Shown here: in pieces, positions 9,315-19,948 of the stretch
How positions within the stretch are numbered: position 1 is the stretch's first letter
Layout: each line of letters opens with the position of its first letter
Origin: JALOKP01 sp963800865
GTDB taxonomy: Bacteria > Acidobacteriota > Polarisedimenticolia > J045
Assembly: GCA_963800865.1 (NCBI GenBank)
Contig: CAWDCL010000004.1
Span: 1,922,001-1,986,000 of the forward strand
Direction of reading: 5' to 3'
Length of the DNA stretch: 64,000 bases
Position numbers and translations under genes: made by a program
The notes under the pieces: generated by a model
Seen by the model: the letters and a program-made list of their open reading frames with translations, nothing else
Database searches by the model: none
What the model was told of the DNA's origin: nothing

Positions 9315-10087
9315 TCCCAGGGATCTCCGCCGGCGTGCTCGTCGTCGTCGTCTTCGCCATCTTCCTGTTCACCCAGGCGGTCAAGATCCTGCCGGAGTAC
9401 GAGCGGGGAGTCGTCTTCCGGCTCGGCAAGCTGCAGCCGCACGACTACGGCCCGGGCCTCGTGCTGATCATCCCCTTCGTCGACCGGATGATCCGCGTCT
9501 CGCTCCGGACCGTGGTGCTCGACGTCCCGCCGCAGGACGTGATCACGCGCGACAACGTCTCGGTCAAGGTCAACGCGGTGATCTACTTCCGCGTCTTCGA
9601 GCCGCGCAAGGCGATCGTCGAGGTCGAGAACTACATCTACGCCACCAGCCAGCTCGCCCAGACCACGCTGCGCTCGGTGCTGGGCCAGGTCGAGCTCGAC
9701 GGGCTGCTGGCCTCGCGCGAGCAACTCAATCACCAGCTGCAGTCGATCCTCGACGCCCACACCGACCCGTGGGGGATCAAGATCTCGGCCGTCGAGGTCA
9801 AGCACGTCGACCTGCCCGAGGAGATGCGCCGGGCGATGGCCAAGCAGGCCGAAGCCGAGCGCGAGAAGCGCGCCAAGATCATCCACGCCTCCGGCGAGTT
9901 CCAGGCGGCCCGCGAACTGCGCGAGGCGGCCGACGTGCTGGCGGAGGCGCCGATGGCGCTCACGCTGCGCTACCTGCAGACGCTGACCGAGATCGCAACC
10001 GAGAAGAACTCGACGATCATCTTCCCGCTGCCGATCGACCTGCTCTCGCTCTACCTGAACAAGTCGGGTCGCGCCCCGGCTCCATGA
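9311..10087 (+). CDS. Slipin-type SPFH (band 7/stomatin) membrane protein
   Basis: The 258-residue protein has one N-terminal hydrophobic helix (residues ~5-22) and then the stomatin-like signature EYERGVVFRLGKL, GPGLVLIIPFVDRMIRVSLR, a central SPFH domain, and a C-terminal helix ending MRRAMAKQAEAEREKRAKII. This is the canonical bacterial slipin that pairs with the NfeD protease; both overlap by four bases here. Such proteins oligomerise in the membrane and organise membrane microdomains. The C-terminal hydrophobic NfeD target is recognisable as the NSTIIFPLPIDLLSLYL stretch. Confidence 0.9.
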   Translation: MIPGISAGVLVVVVFAIFLFTQAVKILPEYERGVVFRLGKLQPHDYGPGLVLIIPFVDRMIRVSLRTVVLDVPPQDVITRDNVSVKVNAVIYFRVFEPRKAIVEVENYIYATSQLAQTTLRSVLGQVELDGLLASREQLNHQLQSILDAHTDPWGIKISAVEVKHVDLPEEMRRAMAKQAEAEREKRAKIIHASGEFQAARELREAADVLAEAPMALTLRYLQTLTEIATEKNSTIIFPLPIDLLSLYLNKSGRAPAP

Positions 10088-11117
10088 CGACGGTCCCGCA
10101 CCCCCGCGGCGCGATCCTCGACGCCGCCCTGGCGGCCACGCGCAAGCTCGACCGCGAGGGCTGCTTCTCCGCGGTCGCCGAGCACTCCCTGCGCCTGTTC
10201 GGGGGGCTGTTCGCGCTCGGCTTCGCGCTCGGTCCGGGGGGCGAGGACTACGAGTGCTGCGCGGCGGCCGGACTGGTCCCCGCGGAGCGGATCCGGAGCG
10301 CGCTCGCCGTCCTCGACGCCGGGCTGGTGCGTCACCTCGCGCCGGGCGGGCCGGCGCTGATCGACGACGCCGAGGTCCTCCTGCCGACGGGCGAGCAGGA
10401 AGGCCTGCCGTCCCTCGGAGCGGCGCTCGTCGTGCCGCTGACCTCGGCAGCGGGCGCGGTGGGCCTGCTCGTCACGATCGCCGCGCGCGGCGAACTGCTC
10501 GCCGCCGAGGCGCTGCGGCTCGCGGCCGAACTGGCCCGCGAGCTGGGTCCCGCGCTCGACAACCTGCGCTCCGTCGAATCGCTGCGCGACCTCGCGATCC
10601 GCGACGACACCGCCGACTGCTTCAACCGCCGTTACCTCGACCAGTCGCTGGACGACGAGGTCGAGCGCTGCCGGCGCTTCGGCGGCGGGTTCGCCCTGAT
10701 CTTCCTCGACATGGACAACCTCAAGGACGTGAACACGACGCACGGGCACGCGGCCGGCTCGCGCGTGCTCTACGAGGCCTCGGTGCGGATGGCGCGCTCG
10801 ATCCGGAGCATCGACCGGTTGTACCGCTACGGCGGCGACGAGTTCGTGATCATCCTCCCCGGGACCAGCGCTCGAGGGGGCGCAGGAGGTGGCGGACCGG
10901 ATCCGGCGCGAACTCTCCCGCTCCGCCTACGCAGGTCTCGGAGAGCGGCTCGGTGCGGCTCAGCGCCTCGGCCGGCGTGGCGGCCTGGCCGGAGCACGGG
11001 CCGAGCGCCCGCAGCGTGATCGAGGCCGGCGACGGCGCGATGCGGCTCGTGAAGGACGCCGGCAAGAACGGCGTCGGCGTGGCCCGGCGGGGCGGGGCGC
11101 CGGGGGGCCGCGGATGA
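10084..11117 (+). CDS. GAF-GGDEF diguanylate cyclase, broken by two frame shifts as read
   Basis: The N-terminal half (to about residue 170) is GAF-like; the rest is a GGDEF domain with LYRYGGDEFVIILPG intact. RSID stands five residues before GGDEF, matching the RxxD inhibitory I-site, so the protein would make c-di-GMP with product inhibition. Reading passes from frame 1 to frame 2 near 10872-10880 (GAQEVADRIRRELSRS) and from frame 2 to frame 3 near 10924-10935 (SESGSVRLSASAGVAAWPEH). Each break equals one extra base; removing them gives a normal 343-residue protein whose TGA overlaps the next ATG. The first break touches a run of five G. Sequence error seems likelier than decay, because the downstream domain is fully conserved. 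Confidence 0.75.
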
Positions 11118-11641
11118 CGCGGCGCGACGGGCCGCGCGTGATCGAGTTCGAGCTCAACCTGGCGAGCGTGGCGCTGGGCGCGGCGGTGCTGCTGGCGCTG
11201 CTCGGCGGGGCATTCCTGCTGGGCCGCAGTTCGGCGCCGGCGGCCGTTGCGCTCGCCGGCCCCGGCCGCTCCGCCCCCCGCGGCGGCAGCGACGCGGCCG
11301 GCAGCGGCGTCGAGCAGCTGGGGGCGGCCACGATCTTCGACGACGCGGGCGAGGGCGAGAAGAACCGCGCGCCGCAGTTCCAGGTGACCCGCGAAGCGTC
11401 GCGCTCCGGGCGCTTCGCGCTCGAGATCGGGCGGGCCTCGACGCGGGTCGTCGCCGGCAAGCTCGAGGAGGCGGCGCGCAGCGCCGGCGTTCCCGCGGCG
11501 GTCGTCGCCGACGGCCGGGGAGGCTACCTCGTCACCGGTGGACCCTACACGGCGCGCGTCGAAGCCGATCGCGCGGCGGCCCGGCTCGGGAAGCTCCTCG
11601 GCCGGCCGGTGACCGTGCGCGAGACCGGCCCGCGGCCGTGA
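11114..11641 (+). CDS. Membrane-anchored SPOR-like domain protein
   Basis: This 175-residue protein has a short cytoplasmic N-terminus, one membrane helix at about residues 16-38 (VALGAAVLLALLGGAFLLG), a low-complexity Ala/Gly/Ser linker and a C-terminal domain of about 75 residues (RFALEIGRAS, GGYLVTGGPYTARVEADRA) that matches the SPOR pattern of peptidoglycan-binding domains seen in division proteins. SPOR assignment is by eye and divergent from E. coli FtsN or DedD. It is coupled by ATGA to the GGDEF gene before it and by GTGA to lnt after it. Confidence 0.65.
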   Translation: MTRRDGPRVIEFELNLASVALGAAVLLALLGGAFLLGRSSAPAAVALAGPGRSAPRGGSDAAGSGVEQLGAATIFDDAGEGEKNRAPQFQVTREASRSGRFALEIGRASTRVVAGKLEEAARSAGVPAAVVADGRGGYLVTGGPYTARVEADRAAARLGKLLGRPVTVRETGPRP

Positions 11642-13208
11642 GCGTCCCGCCGGCCGGTCCCCCCGGCGCATCCCGGGCGACGGCTCGCGTCCGCAGCCGA
11701 CTCGCGCTGGCCGCGCTCGGAGGGCTGCTCGTCGGGCTGGCGTTCCCGAAGCCCGGTTGGGGGCCGCTCATCGTGCCGGGCTTCGCGATCGCCTTCGGCC
11801 TGGCGGTGACCGCGTGCGGGGCGCGGGGCGCGGTGCGCGCCGGAGCGGTCTTCGGCTTCGTCGCGACCGTGGTGATGCTGCGCTGGTTCTCGACCCCGAT
11901 CCTGCTCTTCTCGACCCTCGGGGCGAGCATCGCCTGGACCGCGGTCGTGCTCTCGGGCCTGACCCTCGCAACGCTCGCGGCCGGGCTCTTCGCGATCCTC
12001 GACGCCTGGGCGCGGCGCTGGGGGCCGGGATCCGCGCTGGCGCTCGCGCCGGCGCTGCTGACCGCCTACGACCTGGTCCGCGAGTGGTTCCCGTTCCCGT
12101 TTCCGTGGGGATCGCCGGCCGCGGCGCTGGCGCGCCATCCCGCCGTCCTCGACACCGCGGGCGGGATCGGCGCGGCCGGCGCCTCGCTGCTGCTGTACGC
12201 GCTGGCGGCGATTCTCGCCGGCGCAGCGCTCGCACCGCGAGGGCGCACCGCGCTCCTCGTCGCGGGTTGGCTCGGGGTGGCCACCCTGGCGTGGGGCTGG
12301 GGCGGCGGCGCGCCAGGCTCCGCGAGCCGGGTGCGGGTCGCGGTCCTGCAGGCCTCGCTGCCGACGCGACGCGGAGTCCGCGCTCGAGTGGGAGACCTAT
12401 CGCGGGCTGACCGCCGAGGCTGCGCGTGCGGGGGCCGAGATCGTCGTCTGGCCCGAGTCGGCGGTCTCCTACCAGTTCGACGCGGACGGGAAGTGGGCGG
12501 CGCTGCTCGCCGAACTCGCCGCGCGCGAGCGGGTGGACCTGGTGGTCGGGGGGCTGACCCGTTCGCCCTCCGGGAAGTTCGAGAACAGCTCGGTACTCGT
12601 GCGCGCCGACCGCGGGATGGTCGCCAAGGCGCCGAAGCGCCAGCTCGTTCCGTTCGGCGAGTACATGCCGCTGCGCTTCCTCTTCGGCCGGATTCCCGCC
12701 CTGGCCAACGAGGTCGGCGAATTCGAAGCCGGGAACGAAGACTGTCGTGTTCGATGCGCGAAGCGCCAGGATCGGCCCGCTGGTCTGCTTCGAGGCGGTC
12801 TTCCCGGGCCTCGCGCTCGACCTCGTGCGGGGCGGCGCGCGCCTGCTGGTCAACCAGACCAACGACAGCTGGTTCGGTACGACCGGCGGGCCGCGGCAGC
12901 ACTTCGAACACGGCCTGCTGCGGGCGGCGGAAACCGGCCTGCCGCTCGCGCGCGCGGCGAACAGCGGGATCTCGGCGCTCGTCGCCGGCGGCGGCCGCGT
13001 GCACTCGGAGCTCGACACCGGCGAGCGGGGGTTCCTCGTCGCCGAGCTCGCGCTGCCCGAGCATCCCCGGCCGGGCGCCGCCGTCGGCCGCGCCGTGGCC
13101 TGGGCCGCGCTCGCCTTGACAGCAGCCGCGCTGGCGGGCATCGTCCCCCGGCGCCGGCCGCCGGATTCCCGCGGCGCGACGGACCCCGGGACCCGCGAAG
13201 ATGCGTGA
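11638..13208 (+). CDS. lnt: Apolipoprotein N-acyltransferase, broken by two frame shifts as read
   Basis: Lnt N-acylates the lipid-modified Cys of lipoproteins in the inner membrane. The N-terminal ~240 residues (frame 1) carry the transmembrane helices; the nitrilase-like catalytic domain continues in frame 2 from about 12373 (EIVVWPESAV with the catalytic Glu, APKRQLVPFGEYMP with the Lys) and in frame 3 from about 12741 (PLVCFEAVFP with the Cys, then NQTNDSWFG). The breaks at 12361-12373 and 12734-12741 each equal one extra base. Corrected length is 522 residues, close to the family norm, and the stop overlaps prfB. As read, no single frame contains the whole catalytic triad. Either a sequence artefact or a recent pseudogene. 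Confidence 0.8.
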
Positions 13209-14296
13209 CGATCTCCTCCAGCAGTGGCAGATCCTGAAGCGCCGCGTCGAGCCGCTTCGGGGGTACCTTTGACGTCCCGACGCTCGACCGCCGCGTCGCC
13301 GAGCTCGATGACCAGCTCGCCGACGGAGCGGTCTGGAACGATCCCGAGCGGGCCGCCGATCTGAACCGCCAGCGCTCCGTCGTCGCCGTGCAGCGGGACC
13401 GCGACCGGCGCCTCGAGTCGCTGGTCGCCGACGCCGAGACGCTGCTCGAGCTGGACCGCGAGGGGGAGGGGGTCGACGCGGAGTTCGAGGAGACCCTGTC
13501 CCGACTGGAGCCGGCGCTGACGGAGGTCGAGGTCGGGACGATGCTCTCGGGCCCCGAGGACCACAACAACGCGTTCCTCGAGATCCACCCGGGAGCGGGC
13601 GGGGTCGACGCCCAGGACTGGGCCGAGATGCTGCTCCGGATGTACGTCTACTGGGCCGAGAAGGGGAGCTACCAGGCGGAGCTGCTCGACCGGCTCGAGG
13701 GGGACGGCGCCGGGATCAAGAGCGCCACGCTGCGGATCGTCGGTCCCGACGCCTACGGCTGGCTGAAGGCCGAGCGCGGCGTCCACCGGCTGGTCCGGAT
13801 CAGCCCGTTCGATGCCCAGGCGCGGCGCCACACCGCGTTCGCGTCGGTCGACGTCATCCCCGAGGTCGACGACACGATCAAGATCGACATCCAGGACAAG
13901 GACCTGAAGGTCGACACCTACCGCAGCTCCGGCGCCGGGGGACAGCACGTCAACGTCACCGACAGCGCGGTCCGGATCACCCACCTTCCGACCGGCATCG
14001 TGGTCACCTGCCAGGACGAGCGGTCCCAGCCCCGGAACCGCGAGAAGGCGATGCGCGTCCTGCGGGCGCGGCTCCACGAGCGGGAGCGGGAACGGCAGGA
14101 GGCCGAGCGGCAGACCAAGGCCGGGGACAAGAAGGAAATCGGCTTCGGAAGCCAGATCCGGTCCTACGTCCTGGCCCCTTACAGAATGGTAAAGGACCAC
14201 CGGACGGACTACGAGATGGGGGACGTCGACCGGGTCCTGAACGGCGATCTGACCGGGTTCATGAAGGCCTGGCTGCTCGCCAAGGCCAAGTCCTGA
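13201..14296 (+). CDS. prfB: Peptide chain release factor 2 with programmed +1 frameshift
   Basis: RF2 terminates translation at UGA and UAA. A short frame from ATG 13201 reaches an in-frame TGA at 13270-13272 after 23 codons; the context GGGGG-TAC-CTT-TGA-C is the classical RF2 autoregulatory frameshift site, with the Shine-Dalgarno-like G run at 13259-13263. Skipping T13270 gives a 364-residue protein. The SPF tripeptide (RISPFDAQ) that specifies UGA recognition and the catalytic GGQ (SGAGGQHVN) are both present, then the C-terminal QPRNREKAMRVL. The ATG overlaps the lnt stop by eight bases. RF2 supply therefore regulates its own synthesis. Confidence 0.96.
13259..13273 (+). promoter_or_regulatory. 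prfB recoding site
   Basis: GGGGGTACCTTTGAC: internal Shine-Dalgarno-like G run, slippery CTT codon at 13267-13269, and in-frame stop TGA followed by C. Spacing between the G run and CTT is three bases, as in E. coli prfB. Confidence 0.93.
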
Positions 14297-14337
14297 CCCC
14301 CCGGCGGGACGCTCCGCGAACGAATCCAAACGCGAGC

Positions 14338-14366
14338 TTGCGTCCCCGAACGCCGGTCCCTATAAA
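14338..14366 (+). promoter_or_regulatory. Promoter of the hrcA-grpE-dnaK operon
   Basis: TTGCGT at 14338-14343 and TATAAA at 14361-14366 with a 17-base spacer, 45 bases before the hrcA GTG. No CIRCE inverted repeat is visible between 14297 and 14411. Confidence 0.6.
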
Positions 14367-14411
14367 TCCAGCAGGAGCTTCATCTTCCGACCGAAGCCGG
14401 GGGAGAGGCGT

Positions 14412-15494
14412 GTGACGCTCGACCAGAGGGCCGTGGAGGTCCTCCGCATCGTCATCGAAGAGCACGTGAAGAGCGGCGAGCCCGTCAGCTCGCGGCGCAC
14501 GGCCCGCCTGCACGCGGAACAGCTCTCCCCGGCGACGATCCGCAACATCATGGCCGACCTGACCGACGACGGTTACCTGGAGCAGCCGCACACCTCCGCC
14601 GGCCGCGTCCCGACCGACCGCGGCTACCGGTTCTTCGTCGACGACGCGCTCGGGAACAAGATCCGCCTGCCGGCCCGCGAGGTGCGGCAGATCAAGGACC
14701 TGCTCGCTTCGACGCGGGAGCTCGACGAGCTGCTCTCCCGCGCCACCCGCCTGCTCGCCGACATGACCCACCAGGTCGGGGTCGTGCTCGCGCCGGACCT
14801 GGAACAGGCGGTGCTCGAGCACGTCGACTTCGTCCGGATCGGACCGCACCGCCTGGTGGCGATCTTCGTCAGCCGCACCGGCATCGTCACCCACCGCGTG
14901 CTCGAACTGGACGAGGACCTGTCGCAGGAGGGGCTCGACCGCCTGGGCGCCAAGCTGCGCCAGCACCTCGTCGGCTACACGCTGCCCGACGTGCGGCGCC
15001 GGATGATCGAGATGTTGCGCGAGGACCACGAGTGGGCCCGCCGGATCGGCCGCGAAGCGGTCGGCCGCGTGATCGGGTTCCTCGAGAAGCCGTTCCCCGA
15101 GGAGGCCGGCGAGCTGCGCCTCGAGGGGACCGCGAGCCTGCTGGAGCTGCCGGAGTTCGGGGACGTGCAGCGCCTCCGCGACGCGCTGCGCACGCTCGAG
15201 GAGCGGACGCAGCTGGTCCGCCTGCTCGACCGCTGCCTCGCGTCGCCCGGGGTCCGGGTGATCATCGGCGCCGAGACGGAAGATCCGGCGCTGGCGCTGA
15301 TGGCGGTCGTGGCCAGCCCCTATCGCGCCGGCCGGAGCGCCCGCGGCCTCGTCGGAGTGGTCGGGCCCCGCAGGATGGAATACGCGCGCGCCGTCGCGAT
15401 CGTCGACGAGCTGGCGCGCACGATCACCGAGATCCTCAACGCGGAGGAGCGCGAGCGGGGACCGGAACAGCGTCAGCCCGGAGCGGAGGAATGA
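14412..15494 (+). CDS. hrcA: Heat-inducible transcription repressor HrcA
   Basis: The 360-residue protein matches HrcA throughout: N-terminal winged helix (LDQRAVEVLRIVIEEHVKSG, then TARLHAEQLSPATIRNIMADL), PHTSAGRVPTDRGYRFFVD near residues 60-78, and a C-terminal dimerisation and GAF-like domain ending VVGPRRMEYARAVAIVDELA. HrcA normally binds CIRCE and represses groE and dnaK operons, using GroEL as co-repressor. GTG start behind GGGGGAGAGG. It heads the operon hrcA-grpE-dnaK, but I cannot find a CIRCE site here, so its operator may be divergent or elsewhere (for example at groE). Confidence 0.95.
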   Translation: MTLDQRAVEVLRIVIEEHVKSGEPVSSRRTARLHAEQLSPATIRNIMADLTDDGYLEQPHTSAGRVPTDRGYRFFVDDALGNKIRLPAREVRQIKDLLASTRELDELLSRATRLLADMTHQVGVVLAPDLEQAVLEHVDFVRIGPHRLVAIFVSRTGIVTHRVLELDEDLSQEGLDRLGAKLRQHLVGYTLPDVRRRMIEMLREDHEWARRIGREAVGRVIGFLEKPFPEEAGELRLEGTASLLELPEFGDVQRLRDALRTLEERTQLVRLLDRCLASPGVRVIIGAETEDPALALMAVVASPYRAGRSARGLVGVVGPRRMEYARAVAIVDELARTITEILNAEERERGPEQRQPGAEE

Positions 15495-16029
15495 TGGATC
15501 GCGGCGAAGACGATACGAGCTCGGGCGTCATCATCGAGTTGATCGACGACGAGCCGGCAGTCACCGCGCCGCGGATCCCGCCGGCGCAGGCTGCGACCGT
15601 CCCTGCGGCACGCGCGGCCCGGCCCCCCGGGCCGAGCATGGTCCGCGCCCGGGAGGAGTCCTACCGCGACGGGATCCGCTCGACGCTGCGCCAGATCCTG
15701 CCGGCGCTCGACTCGCTCGAGTCGTGCTACCGCGAAGCGACCGACCAGGCGTCGCTGCAGCAGGGCGTGCGGATGGCGCTGCGGGAGCTGTGGGACGTCT
15801 TCCGTGCCTACGAGCTCGAACGGATCGAGGGCGACGGCACTCCCTTCGATCCGGCGCTTCACGAGGCGGTCCAGGTCACCGAGAGCGACCGCGTGCCGCC
15901 CGGCACGGTGCTCGAGGTGATGCGCGTCGGCTACACGCTGGGGGGCGAACTGGTCCGTCCGGCGATGGTGAGGGTCTCGATCGCACCCGGCGGGTCGAAG
16001 GGACACGACCCGTTCCAGGAGGAGAGCAG

Positions 16030-16033
<4 letters not shown>
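15491..16033 (+). CDS. grpE: Nucleotide exchange factor GrpE
   Basis: GrpE releases ADP from DnaK. This 180-residue protein is short in the coiled-coil region; it shows an acidic disordered N-terminus, then the head domain: LRQILPALDSLESCYREA, a helix, and the conserved C-terminal beta domain GTPFDPALHEAVQVTES and VMRVGYTLGGELVRPAMVRVS. ATG at 15491 overlaps the hrcA stop; a second ATG directly follows. The stop overlaps the dnaK ATG. Identification rests on the C-terminal domain and operon position. Confidence 0.92.
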
Positions 16034-17850
<1,817 letters not shown>

Positions 17851-17855
17851 ACCGG

Positions 17856-17887
17856 CGCGCGCGCCGCGGCGTGAAGCGGCGCGCGCG
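17856..17887 (+). repeat. Perfect 12-bp inverted repeat between dnaK and dnaJ
   Basis: Arms CGCGCGCGCCGC (17856-17867) and GCGGCGCGCGCG (17876-17887) with an 8-base loop. No T-run follows. It spans the presumed -35 of dnaJ, so it could act as a partial terminator, an mRNA-stabilising or processing hairpin, or an operator. Confidence 0.55.
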
Positions 17888-17893
17888 ACCGGG

Positions 17894-17899
17894 TATAGT
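17894..17899 (+). promoter_or_regulatory. -10 element (TATAGT) of dnaJ, probably near-leaderless
   Basis: TATAGT ends eight bases before the dnaJ GTG; a weak GTGAAG -35 lies 17 bases upstream at 17871-17876. Transcription would begin within about two bases of the start codon. Confidence 0.4.
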
Positions 17900-17907
17900 C
17901 GCGGGCC

Positions 17908-19065
17908 GTGACCACGAAGAAGCGTGACTACTACGAGGTCCTGGGCGTCCCGCGCACCGCCGGCGCCGAGGAGCTGAAGAAGGCGTACCGCCGCCGAGCG
18001 CTCGAAGTGCATCCCGACCGCAATCCCGCCGACCCGCACGCGGAAGAGCGATTCAAGGAACTGACCGAAGCGTACGCCGTGCTGGGGGACCCGGCGCGCC
18101 GGGCGCGCTACGACTCGGGGGGATTCGACGCGGTCGGAGGCGCGCCGGGTTTCGATCCCTCGATCTTCGAGGGGATCTTCGGCGGACAGGGCTTCTCGTC
18201 CCTGGACGACCTGTTCGAGCAGTTCTTCGGAGGCGGTGCGCCGGGAAGCCGGGGAGCCGGGCCGCGGCGCGGGGACGACCTGCGCTACGGGCTCGAGATC
18301 GCGCTCGAGGACGCCGCGGCGGGGACCGAGATCAAGCTCCGGCTCCCGCGCTCGGAAGGGTGTCCCAAGTGCGAGGGGACGGGCGCCGCCCCGGGCGGGC
18401 TCGCGACCTGCGCGACCTGCCACGGCCGGGGCTCCGTCGTGGCGCGGGTCGGGTTCGTCCAGTTCGCCCAGACCTGCCCCGCCTGCGGGGGGCGGGGGCG
18501 CACGATCCGGAAGCGCTGCGGCGAGTGCGAGGGCGACGGGCGGATCGCGACCGAGCGGACGGTGCGGGTGCGCATCCCCCCCGGCGTCGACGACAAGACC
18601 CGGGTGCGCGTCGCGGGGGAAGGGGACGGCGGCACCCTGGGCGGCCCGCCCGGCGATCTCTACGTCGACATCGCGGTCAAGCCGCACGCCGTCTTTGCGC
18701 GCGACGGGGCGGACATCCATGCGACCCTGACGGTCGGATTCGCGGACCTCGTCCTTGGCGGCCGCTTCGAGGTGCCGACGCTCCACGGCCCGGCCCCGGT
18801 CGAGATCGAGCCGCGGACGGCACCCGGAACGGCGATCGTCCTGCGCGGTCGCGGGGTGCCGCGGCTCGGCCGGAGCGGCCGCGGGGACCACGTGGTGCAC
18901 GTCACGGCCCGCCCGCCGAAGGAGCTGGAGGGGCGCGAGCGCGAGCTCTGGGACGAATTGCACGCGATCGAGCGCGCGCGGCGCACGGCAGCCGAAGCGG
19001 CCGAACCGGAAACCGACCGCAACCTGTTCGAGCGGGTCAAGGACTTCCTCGGTGGCGAACGATAG
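17908..19065 (+). CDS. dnaJ: Co-chaperone protein DnaJ (Hsp40)
   Basis: DnaJ delivers substrates to DnaK and stimulates its ATPase. The 385-residue protein has the J domain (DYYEVLGVPRTAG, with HPDRN in EVHPDRNPAD), a Gly/Phe-rich linker (EGIFGGQGFSSLDDLFEQFFGG), four CxxCxGxG zinc repeats (CPKCEGTG, CATCHGRG, CPACGGRG, CGECEGDG) and the C-terminal peptide-binding domains. GTG start by the conserved N-terminus. A separate -10 element suggests it can be transcribed apart from dnaK. The next gene, prmA, overlaps its end by 14 bases. Confidence 0.96.
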   Translation: MTTKKRDYYEVLGVPRTAGAEELKKAYRRRALEVHPDRNPADPHAEERFKELTEAYAVLGDPARRARYDSGGFDAVGGAPGFDPSIFEGIFGGQGFSSLDDLFEQFFGGGAPGSRGAGPRRGDDLRYGLEIALEDAAAGTEIKLRLPRSEGCPKCEGTGAAPGGLATCATCHGRGSVVARVGFVQFAQTCPACGGRGRTIRKRCGECEGDGRIATERTVRVRIPPGVDDKTRVRVAGEGDGGTLGGPPGDLYVDIAVKPHAVFARDGADIHATLTVGFADLVLGGRFEVPTLHGPAPVEIEPRTAPGTAIVLRGRGVPRLGRSGRGDHVVHVTARPPKELEGRERELWDELHAIERARRTAAEAAEPETDRNLFERVKDFLGGER

Positions 19066-19948
19066 GCTCCGTGTCCCCGGGACCTGGTACCGCGTTCGCG
19101 CGAGCCTGCCGCGGGCGGCCGAGGATGCCGTGCTCGGTGCCCTGCACGGGGCCGGCGCGACCGGCTCGGCCATCCGCCCCGCCGGCCCGCGGCGGGTGAT
19201 CTGCGAGGCCTGGTTCGACGATGCGGCCGCGGCTGCGGCGGGGCTCGAGGCGTTGGGCGGCATTTCCGGCACGAAGCTCGACGGCGACGGCCCGCAGCGG
19301 GTGCAGGACGACGGCTGGCTCGACGCGTCGTCGCGCCGCCGGCCGCCGCTCCTCGCGGGGCGCTTCGCCGTGGTCGACCGCCCGCCCGCGGAGGACTCCG
19401 GCGCCGTGGCGCTCGGGGGCCGCGAGCTGCTCGTGATCCCCGCCAGCCGGGCGTTCGGGACCGGCGAGCACGCGACGACGCGGCTCTGCCTCGAGCTCCT
19501 GTCGGAGCGGGTCCGGCCGGGCGACACCGTGCTCGATCTCGGCACCGGGTCGGGGATCCTCGCGATCGCGGCGGCGCGGCTCGGGGCGCGGCGGGTGCTC
19601 GCACTCGACATCGATCCGGCGGTGCTCGAGGTGACGGCCGAGAACGTCGCGGCGCACGGCGTCGCGGGGACGGTGGAGCTGGCCGCCGGGAGCTGGAGTG
19701 CGCTGGCGCCGGCCGCCCTCTACGATGTCCTGGTCGCCAACATCCACCGCACGGCGCTGGTGCGCGGAGCGCGCAGCCTGGCCGCGCACCTTCGTCCGGG
19801 CGCCCGGGCGGTCCTCTCGGGCTTCCTTCGCGCCGACGAGGACAAGGTCGAACGGGCCTGGTCCCGCGCCGGGCTGCAGCGCGAGGCCGTCCAGCGCGAC
19901 GGGGAGTGGGTCGCAATGGCGGTGGCCGGGGAAGGGGTGGAGCGGTGA
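19052..19948 (+). CDS. prmA: Ribosomal protein L11 methyltransferase PrmA
   Basis: PrmA trimethylates ribosomal protein L11. The 298-residue protein has the substrate-recognition N-terminal domain and a class I SAM domain: SRAFGTGEHATTRLCLELL, motif I VLDLGTGSGILAIAAARLGA near residue 165, DIDPAVLEVTAENV, and the catalytic VANIH segment. Start is the GTG at 19052 inside the dnaJ 3' end. prmA directly after dnaJ is a common arrangement, which supports the call. Its TGA overlaps the next GTG. Confidence 0.9.
   Translation: MANDRLRVPGTWYRVRASLPRAAEDAVLGALHGAGATGSAIRPAGPRRVICEAWFDDAAAAAAGLEALGGISGTKLDGDGPQRVQDDGWLDASSRRRPPLLAGRFAVVDRPPAEDSGAVALGGRELLVIPASRAFGTGEHATTRLCLELLSERVRPGDTVLDLGTGSGILAIAAARLGARRVLALDIDPAVLEVTAENVAAHGVAGTVELAAGSWSALAPAALYDVLVANIHRTALVRGARSLAAHLRPGARAVLSGFLRADEDKVERAWSRAGLQREAVQRDGEWVAMAVAGEGVER

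Noticed and set aside
11768..14329. Antisense frame of about 850 codons opposite lnt and prfB
   Set aside because: Same shadow effect; it crosses two unrelated plus-strand genes and has no similarity I recognise.
14311..14337. Possible CIRCE-like inverted repeat upstream of hrcA (GCTCCGCG ... CGCGAGC)
   Set aside because: Arms are imperfect and do not match the TTAGCACTC/GAGTGCTAA consensus.
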